Assembly: GCF_003347605.1 (NCBI RefSeq)
Contig: NZ_QDFZ01000003.1
Coordinates: 282,151-346,150, forward strand
From: Chryseobacterium sp. KLBC 52
GTDB taxonomy: Bacteria; Bacteroidota; Bacteroidia; Flavobacteriales; Weeksellaceae
DNA: 64,000 nucleotides
Direction of reading: 5' to 3'
The notes below the pieces were generated by a model. It saw nothing but the letters and a program-made list of their open reading frames with translations. It searched no databases and was not told the origin of the DNA. The first letter of the stretch is position 1. The number at the start of each line of letters is the position of its first letter. This document shows, piece by piece, positions 8,927 to 17,469 of the stretch. The translations under genes and the position numbers were made by a program.

Positions 8927-9781
8927 ATGAAAAAATTAGGTATTATCGCATTGGCACTCTTCATACAGAATGTTTCTGCACAGACTAACAGGTTTGTGTA
9001 TCAGGTGACTATGAAGCCTGATGCTGAAAATAAAACAGATATCAAGACTGAAAATGCTTATCTGGATATTTCTCCGGAAAAGTCAGTGTTTTATTCTGAA
9101 AACAGAATCAAAAGAGACTCTATTATGCAAAAAGCATTTCAGGGTGGAGGAGGAAGAGGAAGTATCAACAGAGATCAGATGGAAGGATTGAGAACGAATA
9201 TCAGCTATTCCATTGAAAAAGATAAAACAAATCAAAAGACCTATTTTAAAGACAGAATCGGACGAGATCTCTATTCTTATGAAGAAGACAGACCTCTGAA
9301 CTGGAAAATTGAATCAGAAACGAGAAAAATTGGTGAATACAAAGTTCAGAAAGCTGAAACCGATTTTGGAGGAAGAAAATGGACCGCATGGTTTACCACA
9401 GATCTTCCTTATCAGGACGGACCTTATAAATTCGGAGGACTTCCGGGACTGATTGTAAAAGTGGAAGATGATAAAGGAGATTATTCTTTTGATCTCATGA
9501 AAAACTATAAAATTGCTGAGTTTCCGACGTTGAACCAGTTTGGAAATACTTTAAAAGTAAAAAGAACAGATTATTTAAAGCAGCAGCAAAAGTTCAAGAC
9601 TGATCCAATGTCATTCATGAGTCAGAGTGCAGTTGGTATCAGCGCTCCGATGAGAGTAGGTGGAGGAGGAAGGGGCCCTGGAGGCGGAGGGAATCAGAAT
9701 CCTGCCGATATGAGAAAGAGAATGGAGGAAAGGGTAAAAGAAGAAGCCAAGAAAAATTCTAATCCAATCGAATTGCAATAA
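8927..9781 (+). CDS. GLPGLI family protein, copy 2
   Basis: This 284-residue paralogue of the preceding gene has a signal peptide (MKKLGIIALALFIQNVSAQ) and the family motif FGGLPGLIVKVEDDKGDYSFD. The tail differs: it is Gly/Arg-rich (RVGGGGRGPGGGGNQ), then a charged helix, and ends in SNPIELQ, nearly the same final residues as copy 1. Conservation of the terminal heptapeptide despite divergent tails suggests a function for that end. It is followed by a strong terminator shared with the convergent peptidase gene. Role unknown. Confidence 0.88.
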   Translation: MKKLGIIALALFIQNVSAQTNRFVYQVTMKPDAENKTDIKTENAYLDISPEKSVFYSENRIKRDSIMQKAFQGGGGRGSINRDQMEGLRTNISYSIEKDKTNQKTYFKDRIGRDLYSYEEDRPLNWKIESETRKIGEYKVQKAETDFGGRKWTAWFTTDLPYQDGPYKFGGLPGLIVKVEDDKGDYSFDLMKNYKIAEFPTLNQFGNTLKVKRTDYLKQQQKFKTDPMSFMSQSAVGISAPMRVGGGGRGPGGGGNQNPADMRKRMEERVKEEAKKNSNPIELQ

Positions 9782-9785
9782 ACAA

Positions 9786-9816
9786 AAAATGCGGTCTTAA
9801 GCTAAGACCGCATTTT
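9786..9816. terminator. bidirectional terminator
   Basis: A 14-bp stem (AAAATGCGGTCTTA and its complement) around a 3-nt loop with A/T tails on both sides, between the GLPGLI pair and the convergent zinc peptidase gene. Confidence 0.9.
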
Positions 9817-9847
9817 ATTTTATATCATTACAATAATTGTAGTAAAA

Positions 9848-10711
9848 CTATTTTAATAATTGGTTGAAAGTATCACCCTGTCTGATGTCTCCGGTGTTAT
9901 AACCTTTCATAAACCATTCTTTACGTTGTGCAGAGGAGCCATGGGTAAAGCTTTCCTGGTTCACATATCCCTGTGCTCTTTTCTGAATATTATCATCTCC
10001 AACGGCTTCTGCAGCATCTATGGCAGATTCTATGTCTCCTGGTTCAAGAATGTGTTTGCTGTCATTGGTTCTTTTTGCCCAGACTCCTGCATAGAAATCA
10101 GCCTGTAATTCTGTAGCAACAGATACTCTGTTCATTTGTTCTTCAGAATATCTCCCACTTCTTCTTAAAGCATCCACTTTTTGAGTAGTTCCTAAAAGAG
10201 TTTGTACATGATGTCCTACTTCGTGGGCAAGAACATACGCTACAGTAAACTCAGTTACCTTAGCTCCGAATTTTTGCTGAAGCTCACCAAAAAAGCTCAT
10301 ATCCATATAAACTTTCTGATCGGCAGGGCAGTAGAATGGTCCCATAGCAGACTGCGCTGTACCACATGCTGAAGAAGTTGTATTTTCAAAAAGAACAATA
10401 CCTGGGTCAGTATAAGTCATACCATTTTCTTTAAATATTTGAGTCCAGGTCTGGCTATTCCATGCATCCATCATCTTTACCATTTCTCCAATCTGCTTTT
10501 CACCTGTAGTCAGTTCTCTTTGCTCTCCGGAATTTCCTGAAGGCTGCATGCCGCCAGAATTCAAAATACCGGATGGGTCACCTCCCAAAAAGAACACGAT
10601 GGCTGCTATAATTAATGTTCCGAGTCCGCCTCCTACAATCATGCCTCCACTTCCGCCTCCTGAACCACGGCGGTCATCAACGTTTCCGCCTCTGTCGTCT
10701 GTCCATTTCAT
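9848..10711 (-). CDS. YpfJ-type neutral zinc metallopeptidase
   Basis: This 287-residue protein belongs to the putative neutral zinc metallopeptidase (YpfJ/KPN_02809) family. An N-terminal charged stretch (MKWTDDRGGNVDDRRGSGGG) leads into one transmembrane helix at about 24-43. The extracytoplasmic domain carries the zinc motif HEVGHH (His163, Glu164, His167) and the family phrases CGTAQSAMGPFYCPADQKVY and ELQADFYAGVWA, where the Glu is the likely third ligand. The phospho-glycerol transferase gene follows 65 nt downstream on the same strand. Substrate unknown. Confidence 0.9.
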   Translation of the reverse strand: MKWTDDRGGNVDDRRGSGGGSGGMIVGGGLGTLIIAAIVFFLGGDPSGILNSGGMQPSGNSGEQRELTTGEKQIGEMVKMMDAWNSQTWTQIFKENGMTYTDPGIVLFENTTSSACGTAQSAMGPFYCPADQKVYMDMSFFGELQQKFGAKVTEFTVAYVLAHEVGHHVQTLLGTTQKVDALRRSGRYSEEQMNRVSVATELQADFYAGVWAKRTNDSKHILEPGDIESAIDAAEAVGDDNIQKRAQGYVNQESFTHGSSAQRKEWFMKGYNTGDIRQGDTFNQLLK

Positions 10712-10776
10712 ATCAATAAATTTATGGGTTAATTTAAATATTTTACACCAGATTATAAGCGAAAATATTTAGATAT

Positions 10777-12855
10777 TTATCTGTTGAGTTGTTTTGTTTT
10801 GAGCCAGTAAGAAGTAGACTGATAGGCTGATACGGCATCATCTACCAGTTTCTGATCTGGATCTTTTAATAATTTTTCGTTGTAATACAGTTTAAATTCC
10901 GGTTTCAGATCACTTTTTTCCAGTTCCAAAGAATATTGTTTTACCTTTTTTACCGGCGAAATAATGGTCAAACGCTCACCTTTGATAAATCCAAGATCCT
11001 GATAGGTTGCCACATACGCTTTAGGCTGGAATTCCTGTCTGAAGACATCCTGACCTAGAAACTTAGATTGATAACTGAAATTTAATAAGCCCATAAGCGT
11101 AGGCATTACATCTATCTGAGACATCAGTGCATCAAATTTCTGAGGCTGAATAAATCCTTCAGAGAAGATCATAGCTGGAATTCTGTATTTATCCATCGGA
11201 AGTTCTGTTTTCCCGGCGCTGGATGCACAATGGTCTGCAATGATAACAAAAACTGTGTTTTTATACCAGTCCTGTTTCTTAGCCATATCGAAGAACAGCT
11301 TAAGAGAGTAGTCTGTATATTTTACACCACCTTCACGGGATTTTGCCGTTCCCGGAATATCAATTCTTCCGTCAGGATATGTAAACGGTCTGTGGTTGGA
11401 AACCGTCATCCAGTGATTGAAAAACGGCTTTCCTGACTTGGCTTCAGCATTCATTACCTGAATTGCTTTTCTGGCCATATCTTCATCAGCAACACCCCAA
11501 ACATTGGCAAAAGTGATTTCTTCAGGTTTAAAGTTGTTTCTATCTACGATACCATAGCCGTTTCCTCCGAAGAAGTCCTGCATATTATCGAAATAGCTGT
11601 ATCCGCCATATAAAAATTTGACATCGTATCCTTTAGACTTGAAAACACTTCCGGTCGTGAATTTATTCTTATTGTCATCTCTTTTGATAACACTTTCTCC
11701 TGCAGTGGGAGGAATACACAATGTCAAGGCTTCCAGTCCGCGTACCGTTCTGTTTCCGGTGGCATACAGATTGGTAAACATTAATGATTTATCAGCAAGG
11801 CTATCCAGAAAAGGGGTGATTTTTTGTGTATTACCATAATGCTCCATGAAATCAGCAGAAAGACTCTCGATAGAGATCAATACTACGTTTTTCTTCACTT
11901 CCGGTTGTTCTGCAACAACAGCTCTTGATAAAGTGTGTTGTGGATATTGGCTTAAGAAATTATTTTCGGCCTGCTGTTGGTTAATCTGCGAGTAAAACTG
12001 GAAATAATCCAGCTCATTATGGGTAAATGCCCAGTAGAACTTAGGAAGTCCGTTAGCTTCAATTTCGTCTGCGAAAACATTGTCAGATTTGATCTGCATC
12101 AAAGACGGTATTGCCAGTGCACTCAACGCGCAAAGTACCATAAAACTACCCAGAAGAACCATTTTTTGTTTAAAGTCCGGAAGTTCCAGCAATTCATCTT
12201 TTGTTTTCTTATAAATGAACCACGTGATGGTAAGGGTAACAAGCATGATGGCAGAAAACAATGGAATTACAGGGTAACTTTCCATGATATTCCCAATCAC
12301 TTCATTGGTATAAATAAGATAATCTACAGCAATAAAATTATAACGAACTCCAAATTCATTATAGAAGAAGTATTCACTTACTCCGTTGAAAATGATCAGA
12401 AGAACGTATAATAGTAATGTGATGAAATACAATGTATTACGGATCTTGATTCTTTGTGTAGGAAGAAACAGCATCAATCCGAAGAAAAGCGTTTTTATTC
12501 CTACGAAAACAAGGGCAATTTCCATGATAGAACCTCCATACTGCTTGAAAATATTGTTCGGAACAAGCCAGATATAAAGGAAGAATAGAACTAATGCTCC
12601 CAAAATAAGGTAACCGTAAGGTTTTTTATATTTTGAATTGGAAAGAAAGAGGAAGTACAGGGCAAGAATAGAGCTGGCCAATATGAAAACAAAAACGTCA
12701 TTCACCAGGCCTATCAGCAAAACTTTTACAACTTCAAAAAATCCAAAGCTAGCGGTAGTAATAGGATGAAAAAAGAATACTGTTCTTATTATCAAGGAAA
12801 TAATAAGATAGAAGATTCCTAAATAAAGGAAGGGTTTTATTTTTTTTAAAAACAT
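10777..12855 (-). CDS. LtaS-type sulfatase-fold phosphoglycerol transferase
   Basis: This 692-residue membrane enzyme has five N-terminal transmembrane helices (residues 1-230) and a periplasmic sulfatase-fold domain. LtaS-type catalytic motifs are visible: ISIESLSADFM with the metal-binding Glu, ATGNRTVRGLEAL with the nucleophilic Thr, and IIADHCASS with the Asp-His pair. LtaS and MdoB/OpgB relatives transfer phosphoglycerol or similar groups to cell-envelope glycans. A Gram-negative flavobacterium has no known lipoteichoic acid, so the acceptor is unknown. The ATG at 12855 is preferred over a GTG at 12882 because a -7 element overlaps the latter. Confidence 0.85.
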   Translation of the reverse strand: MFLKKIKPFLYLGIFYLIISLIIRTVFFFHPITTASFGFFEVVKVLLIGLVNDVFVFILASSILALYFLFLSNSKYKKPYGYLILGALVLFFLYIWLVPNNIFKQYGGSIMEIALVFVGIKTLFFGLMLFLPTQRIKIRNTLYFITLLLYVLLIIFNGVSEYFFYNEFGVRYNFIAVDYLIYTNEVIGNIMESYPVIPLFSAIMLVTLTITWFIYKKTKDELLELPDFKQKMVLLGSFMVLCALSALAIPSLMQIKSDNVFADEIEANGLPKFYWAFTHNELDYFQFYSQINQQQAENNFLSQYPQHTLSRAVVAEQPEVKKNVVLISIESLSADFMEHYGNTQKITPFLDSLADKSLMFTNLYATGNRTVRGLEALTLCIPPTAGESVIKRDDNKNKFTTGSVFKSKGYDVKFLYGGYSYFDNMQDFFGGNGYGIVDRNNFKPEEITFANVWGVADEDMARKAIQVMNAEAKSGKPFFNHWMTVSNHRPFTYPDGRIDIPGTAKSREGGVKYTDYSLKLFFDMAKKQDWYKNTVFVIIADHCASSAGKTELPMDKYRIPAMIFSEGFIQPQKFDALMSQIDVMPTLMGLLNFSYQSKFLGQDVFRQEFQPKAYVATYQDLGFIKGERLTIISPVKKVKQYSLELEKSDLKPEFKLYYNEKLLKDPDQKLVDDAVSAYQSTSYWLKTKQLNR

Positions 12856-12881
12856 GTATTGTCTGTCTTTATTAATTTTCA

Positions 12882-12889
12882 CAAAGATA
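12882..12889 (-). promoter_or_regulatory. -7 promoter element (TATCTTTG) of the LtaS-like gene
   Basis: Consensus TAnnTTTG on the minus strand, 26 nt before the ATG at 12855. Its overlap with the upstream GTG argues against that longer start. Confidence 0.55.
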
Positions 12890-12970
12890 GTTTTTGTAGG
12901 GAACTTTTGACGGAAAAAAAGAAAAACATCCTTTTTATTAATAAGATTTAAGAATTATTTATATACTGAT

Positions 12971-12998
12971 AAAAAAAGGACTATTAAAAAATAGTCCC
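12971..12998 (-). terminator. terminator of the ribH transcript
   Basis: An 8-bp stem GGACTATT/AATAGTCC with an A-rich loop, followed on the minus strand by a seven-T run. Confidence 0.8.
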
Positions 12999-13024
12999 AT
13001 TATATTGTTGAAATAAATTATTGA

Positions 13025-13543
13025 TTAAGAGTGTCCGAAACCGATATTTCCTTTTTTATCAGATAATTTCTTTTTGAAATCAATCATTCTAAGAGCTGTT
13101 ACAGCTGCTTCTACCCCTTTATTTCCAAGATCTCCACCGCTTCTTGCAATAGATTGTTCTTTGTTATCATCCGTTAACACACAGAAAATTGTAGGAGTAT
13201 CCGTCATGATGTTACAGTCTTTGATTCCCTGTGCTACTGCGGAACATACATAATCAAAATGAGGAGTTTCCCCACGGATCACACATCCGATAGAGATTAC
13301 TGCGTCATATTTTCTCTCTTTGCAAAGCTGCATGCTTGCATAGCTTAATTCGAACGCTCCCGGTACAGGGAAAAGTTTGATGTTTTCAGGCTTTACTCCT
13401 TCTTTTGCAAGGATTTCCAAAGCTGCATCACGAAGATTGTAAGTTACAAAATCATTCCACTCAGAAAAAACAATGCCGATAGAAAAATCTTCGGCATTCG
13501 TTATATGAAGTGGCTTGTAATCGGATAGATTAACTGTTGCCAT
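13025..13543 (-). CDS. ribH: 6,7-dimethyl-8-ribityllumazine synthase
   Basis: RibH condenses 5-amino-6-ribitylaminouracil with dihydroxybutanone phosphate to lumazine, the penultimate step of riboflavin synthesis. The 172-residue protein shows the family motifs PGAFELSYASMQL and ISIGCVIRGETPHFDYVC, the latter holding the catalytic-site His, plus SGGDLGNKGVEAA near the C-terminus. It is about 15 residues longer than usual at the C-terminus (KKLSDKKGNIGFGHS). The TPR gene lies 3 nt upstream, so the two are one operon. No FMN riboswitch is evident; a simple promoter precedes the TPR gene. Confidence 0.95.
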   Translation of the reverse strand: MATVNLSDYKPLHITNAEDFSIGIVFSEWNDFVTYNLRDAALEILAKEGVKPENIKLFPVPGAFELSYASMQLCKERKYDAVISIGCVIRGETPHFDYVCSAVAQGIKDCNIMTDTPTIFCVLTDDNKEQSIARSGGDLGNKGVEAAVTALRMIDFKKKLSDKKGNIGFGHS

Positions 13544-13546
13544 TTT

Positions 13547-14254
13547 TTAATAATATTTAGTCATTTCAATATAAGAATCAGACATTCCGTTGTCGTAGTC
13601 CTGATATTTTTCATCAATTGCAGAGAAGTATTTTTTAGCTTCTGCATTTTTCTTTAATCCTAATGCAACAATACCTGCTTTTCTTGTGAAATAATATGTT
13701 GTATAAGGATCATCAGATGCTGATGCCGCCTGATCCAGTAAACCTAAAGCCTCATCGTTTTTGTTAAGACCTGATTTTGCATCTGCCATCGCACCATATT
13801 TCATTGCCATTAAAGTTTTGTTTTTGGAAGAGAATTTATCCAAAAGATCATATGCTTCCTGGAACTTTCCTTCTTTAAATTTTAATAGCCCGGCATTGTA
13901 AGAAGAAAGTTTACCGATTTCAGTAGAAGAATATTCATTAGCTGTCCCTATAAAACCAGGATTAGCAGCAGATTTTCCACCTAAAGCATCTTTATCTTTA
14001 CCTTCAGCAAGGTTTTTCTGAGCAGCAAGGAAACTTTTTACAGCTTCAGTGTTCTTTGGAGCAATTACAAATTGCTTATAAGCAAAGAATCCTAAAACTC
14101 CCAAAATCAAAGCTCCAAATATAAAACCAAGCGGCTTTGAATATTTTTCAACAAATCTTTCAGTGTTTAAAGCCTCTCTGTCAAGGTCTTTAAAGAACTC
14201 AACTGTTTCTTTACCTTCTTGCTCGTTCTGAGCACTCTTTCCCAATTTTGCCAT
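13547..14254 (-). CDS. membrane-anchored tetratricopeptide-repeat protein
   Basis: This 235-residue protein has a charged cytoplasmic N-terminus (1-40), one transmembrane helix (about 42-62) and a soluble helical domain with degenerate TPR units, such as YNAGLLKFKEGKFQEAYDLL and the later AGIVALGLKKNAEAKKYF. The layout resembles YfgM, a periplasmic TPR protein linked to the Sec translocon and Bam. This comparison is by architecture only. It is co-transcribed with ribH, 3 nt away, an association common in Flavobacteriia. Its promoter with both elements is visible at 14276-14306. Confidence 0.75.
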   Translation of the reverse strand: MAKLGKSAQNEQEGKETVEFFKDLDREALNTERFVEKYSKPLGFIFGALILGVLGFFAYKQFVIAPKNTEAVKSFLAAQKNLAEGKDKDALGGKSAANPGFIGTANEYSSTEIGKLSSYNAGLLKFKEGKFQEAYDLLDKFSSKNKTLMAMKYGAMADAKSGLNKNDEALGLLDQAASASDDPYTTYYFTRKAGIVALGLKKNAEAKKYFSAIDEKYQDYDNGMSDSYIEMTKYY

Positions 14255-14275
14255 AAGTTTTTAAAAATTGAAATG

Positions 14276-14306
14276 CAAATTTAATTGTTTCTGAGAGATT
14301 TACAAA
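14276..14306 (-). promoter_or_regulatory. promoter of the TPR-ribH unit
   Basis: Minus-strand TTTG (14303-14306) and TAAATTTG (14276-14283) with a 19-nt spacer, 21 nt before the ATG at 14254. Confidence 0.65.
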
Positions 14307-14376
14307 ATACTTTGTGAGTATTATTGATGAAATCTTGTGAATTGTTAATCGTGGATGGTGAATTTATTAAAAAAAG

Positions 14377-14457
14377 ATGCTTCGACAGGCTCAGCATGAC
14401 ACTTCTAATCTTACAGTAAATTATTAGCCATTGTCATGCTGAGCGGAGTCGAAGCAT
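14377..14457. repeat. REP-like imperfect inverted repeat
   Basis: Two arms of 25-26 nt, ATGCTTCGAC...GCATGACA at 14377-14401 and its near-perfect complement at 14432-14457, surround a 30-nt spacer. They differ only by a short internal mismatch. This type of arm (CTTCGACAGGCTCAGCATGACA-like) recurs in many bacterial genomes as an intergenic palindromic repeat. It lies between the TPR promoter and apt and carries no open frame. Confidence 0.75.
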
Positions 14458-14482
14458 ATATCTTTATTTTGTTAGGTCAATC

Positions 14483-15019
14483 TTAATACCCTAAAATATG
14501 GTAGATCTCTGCACCGAATTTTTTCAGTTTTTCATCACCATTCAAGCCTTGTAAGCCGATAAGAAAACTAAACTGTGAAACAATTGCGCCTTGTTTTTCT
14601 ACCAACTTGGCAGCGGCCTCAGTAGTTCCTCCTGTTGCTAAAAGGTCATCGTGGATTAAAACTCTTTGGCCAGGTTTTAACTGTCCTTCACGGGTTTCAA
14701 TAATGGCACTTCCGTATTCCAGATCGTACTTTTCTGAAATAACAGGTGGCGGAAGTTTTCCTGCTTTTCTGATTAAGATGAAGGGTACTTCCAGTGCTAC
14801 AGCGATAGCGATTCCAAAAAGGTATCCGCGGCTTTCAATTCCGCATACTGCATCAATTTTTCCTTTACTGAACGCTGCAAGATCTGCAATAACGTCTTCG
14901 TAAAGTTTTGGGTTTAAAAAGATGGGTGAAATATCCTTAAACTGTATTCCGGGAATCGGAAAATCCGGGATATTTTCAATTGTTTCTTCTAATTTTTTGA
15001 TCAGTTCTGCTGAAGCCAT
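14483..15019 (-). CDS. apt: adenine phosphoribosyltransferase
   Basis: Apt salvages adenine with PRPP to give AMP in the cytoplasm. The 178-residue length is typical. The PRPP-binding loop VLIHDDLLATGGTTEAA and the adenine-binding region FLIRKAGKLPPPV are both visible, as is the N-terminal PIPGIQFKDISPI motif. It lies 3 nt after the upstream lipoprotein gene, so the two share a transcript. The prs gene making PRPP is elsewhere in this window (38190). Confidence 0.97.
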   Translation of the reverse strand: MASAELIKKLEETIENIPDFPIPGIQFKDISPIFLNPKLYEDVIADLAAFSKGKIDAVCGIESRGYLFGIAIAVALEVPFILIRKAGKLPPPVISEKYDLEYGSAIIETREGQLKPGQRVLIHDDLLATGGTTEAAAKLVEKQGAIVSQFSFLIGLQGLNGDEKLKKFGAEIYHILGY

Positions 15020-15022
15020 TTA

Positions 15023-16219
15023 TTAATTGATTTTATAGCTGGAAATTTTCCAGTCTCCATTTACATTTTTAAGCCCGAAAGTTACTTTTAAAGAAGTTGT
15101 CTTCCCGCTTTTATCCGTTACATCATAAGTAGCATTCACACTGGCACTGTTTGCGGTAGTACCATTTGTTGTAATGTTTTTTACGCTTACATTTTTCACA
15201 GATCCGAAACCTGAGGTCGGATTGGAGAAAGATTCATAGCTTCCCCAGCTTGGATTGCTGGCTGTTTCGTATGCTGCTTTTAAGTTTTGAGAACTTACAC
15301 TGTTCAGGAACTTACTTACTGTATTTTTAGGATCTGCAGTCGGTTGCTTTGGAGCAGCCGGTGTTGCAGGAGTAGCTGTAGGATCAGTTGTTGCACCAGG
15401 CGTTGCTGTCGGATTGTTTGGATCCACCACTGCACTTGGTTGTTCCGGCACTGCGGTTGAATCAGTTTTTGGAATGGCAGGAACTTTTAAGGCTGCTGCA
15501 TTGACATCAAGACCGATTTTAGACATTTTGAAAGTCTTGGCAGTTGTTTTTACAGAAACCGTGATATCGATTTTGTTATCCACTACTTTCGCAGCAGGAA
15601 TAGATGAGAACTTTAAATTGAATCCTTTAAAATTATTGTCCTGCATCAGGTTTTTAGCAGTAGCCAATCTTACCCCGTTACTGAAGACTTCAAGAGTTGC
15701 TTCAAGGCCTGCTCCTGTGAAAGATACAGGGTTTCCGGCTGCATCTACAAGTCTTGGAACAATCTGGATAGCTGTAGGAGCTCCGGTTCCATCATCTCCC
15801 GTAGGTCTTGTCACAAGGCTTAGTGATCCTGCTTTCACATCATTAGGATCGCTTTCTTTAGCTTTATCATCCCCGAAGATATTCATTTCTCCAAGTGATG
15901 GCGGGGCAGTACTTGCCCATTCTATTCCGTTTTTCTGAGCCACTTCGTCAGCCAAAGACATGATTTCAGGAACTTTCTTCCCGTTAATCAGTTTTCCAAG
16001 GGCTTTTAGCTCATTGATATCACCGTCTGCCTCTACTCCAAATGTCTTAAGGATATAAAGAGCCTCATTAAACTTAATCTGCTTAATGGTAGGTAAACTG
16101 GAGGTCATATCATTGATACTTGACTGCAGTGTTTTAGTATTCGTAGCATCTACATGATCTTTCTTACATGCTGTAAAAAGCAACAGACTGAAAACAAGTA
16201 GAAAAGAAAACTTTTTCAT
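15023..16219 (-). CDS. lipoprotein with Pro/Thr/Ala linker and NTF2-like C-terminus
   Basis: This 398-residue lipoprotein has a signal peptide ending in LFTAC, giving a lipidated Cys18. Residues about 20-250 are an unrecognised domain; 255-300 form a low-complexity linker of TPGATTDPTATPATPAAP type. The last 100 residues (SKFLNSVSSQNLKAAYETAS...GDWKISSYKIN) resemble a DUF4878/NTF2-like fold, which often occurs in lipoproteins. Function unknown. It precedes apt on the same transcript, 3 nt apart, and has a -7 element at 16237-16244. Confidence 0.7.
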   Translation of the reverse strand: MKKFSFLLVFSLLLFTACKKDHVDATNTKTLQSSINDMTSSLPTIKQIKFNEALYILKTFGVEADGDINELKALGKLINGKKVPEIMSLADEVAQKNGIEWASTAPPSLGEMNIFGDDKAKESDPNDVKAGSLSLVTRPTGDDGTGAPTAIQIVPRLVDAAGNPVSFTGAGLEATLEVFSNGVRLATAKNLMQDNNFKGFNLKFSSIPAAKVVDNKIDITVSVKTTAKTFKMSKIGLDVNAAALKVPAIPKTDSTAVPEQPSAVVDPNNPTATPGATTDPTATPATPAAPKQPTADPKNTVSKFLNSVSSQNLKAAYETASNPSWGSYESFSNPTSGFGSVKNVSVKNITTNGTTANSASVNATYDVTDKSGKTTSLKVTFGLKNVNGDWKISSYKIN

Positions 16220-16236
16220 TTTTATTTGGTTTGTTG

Positions 16237-16244
16237 CAAATTTA
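16237..16244 (-). promoter_or_regulatory. -7 promoter element (TAAATTTG) of the lipoprotein-apt unit
   Basis: Exact TAnnTTTG on the minus strand, 17 nt before the ATG at 16219. Confidence 0.5.
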
Positions 16245-16335
16245 ATAAAACCTTTATTAATACTGGATTTTATTTTTACTTTATGTTTTATGGCTTGTTT
16301 TATTTCTTTTTCACAGTAGCCATAATCCTATATTT

Positions 16336-17352
16336 TTACTTTTTTTGAGGTTGTTCTTTTAAGTCTCCCTTGAAAAAATTGCTGAAGATGGTCTGCATGT
16401 TGGGGAATGATGGATCCTGCCAGTAAGAAGTTTGGTAATTACTGTTTTCTTTATCAAATTTTACTTTTTCAATATCATTGTCGTTATTGAAGCTAAGTTC
16501 TGTAGGATAGAAATTGGTGTAAACGGCAATCTGATTATATTCGGGTTCACTTTTATGTTTAAGCTTAACAAAAACAAGTTCATTGTATTCCAGGAAATCT
16601 TTCAATGTCTTTTCTGATCCTTTCTCAAACGACATGTTCAAAATGGTTCTGATATCATAAAATCTATATCCGAAGAATGAAAATTCTTTTTCCTGAAGTG
16701 CTCCACCTGTCACTTCGATCTGATCTTTACGATCACCTTTCAATTCTCTGATGATATTTCTTTTTGTTTTATATTCTTCCGGATTTCCTACATTTTTAAG
16801 TTTTGGAATCTGTAGAGAATTTCCATAATCCCATGATGAAGTTTCTTTCTTCTCGTTTTTAGGTTCTGTCAATCTGAAAACCCTGTACTGTTCAACATGG
16901 GTGCTTTTTAGTTTTTTTGTTTTGTTGTCAAAAATATAGGTTACAATTCCGTCGGTATAACTATTCAGTTTATTATTTACGGTCACGTAAGCATTAAAAT
17001 TTCCTTTGATAAAAATATACCTGGCAGGTTTATTATTTTTGATGACTACGGTTTCAATCTCTTTTACCTGATCATTAATTTTTATTACGGATTGATCAAA
17101 GTCTGCATATGATAAAGTGGCCACCGGAAAATTATTATAGACAATCTGAAACTTTTCCTGGGAGGGAGACAATGATTGTTTGTCAATCTTACCTTCAATA
17201 TCTGAGTATGCCAGAATAGTTCCATCTTTCCCAAATACTGAAACTCTGGGAAGGGGAGTATTGCTTTTTTCAGAAACAAAGGTGATGGTCTGTGCCTGAC
17301 TAAAACTAAAGAGAAAGATGAAAAGCGTGTAAAGGAAAAGTTTTGTTTTCAT
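16336..17352 (-). CDS. secreted protein with an N-terminal carboxypeptidase-regulatory-like domain
   Basis: This 338-residue protein has a clear signal peptide (MKTKLFLYTLFIFLFSFSQAQ). Residues 22-100 (TITFVSEKSNTPLPRVSVFGKDGTI...) look like the CarboxypepD_reg-like beta-sandwich often found in Bacteroidota surface proteins. The remaining 230 residues, including YIFIKGNFNAYVTVNNKLNSY and a long charged segment, are not recognised. No transmembrane helix or T9SS sorting tail is present. It stands alone between the lipoprotein-apt unit and actF. Periplasmic or outer-membrane-associated location is inferred. Confidence 0.6.
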   Translation of the reverse strand: MKTKLFLYTLFIFLFSFSQAQTITFVSEKSNTPLPRVSVFGKDGTILAYSDIEGKIDKQSLSPSQEKFQIVYNNFPVATLSYADFDQSVIKINDQVKEIETVVIKNNKPARYIFIKGNFNAYVTVNNKLNSYTDGIVTYIFDNKTKKLKSTHVEQYRVFRLTEPKNEKKETSSWDYGNSLQIPKLKNVGNPEEYKTKRNIIRELKGDRKDQIEVTGGALQEKEFSFFGYRFYDIRTILNMSFEKGSEKTLKDFLEYNELVFVKLKHKSEPEYNQIAVYTNFYPTELSFNNDNDIEKVKFDKENSNYQTSYWQDPSFPNMQTIFSNFFKGDLKEQPQKK

Positions 17353-17410
17353 AATAAGATTTTGTTTTAGTTGTTGATCTCATGATAGAGATCAGTTATT
17401 TCATATGCAT

Positions 17411-17448
17411 AAAAAAAGACTGATCGTTTTAACAATCAGTCTTTTATC
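17411..17448 (-). terminator. terminator of the act operon
   Basis: A 10-bp stem AAAGACTGAT/ATCAGTCTTT with a 10-nt loop, followed on the minus strand by a long T-run, 22 nt after the actF stop. Confidence 0.85.
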
Positions 17449-17469
17449 ATTTTATTTTGTTACAAGTCC

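Noticed and set aside
15414..15938. 174-codon plus-strand open frame in the lipoprotein gene
   Set aside because: Antisense to the lipoprotein middle region; no signal peptide or family.
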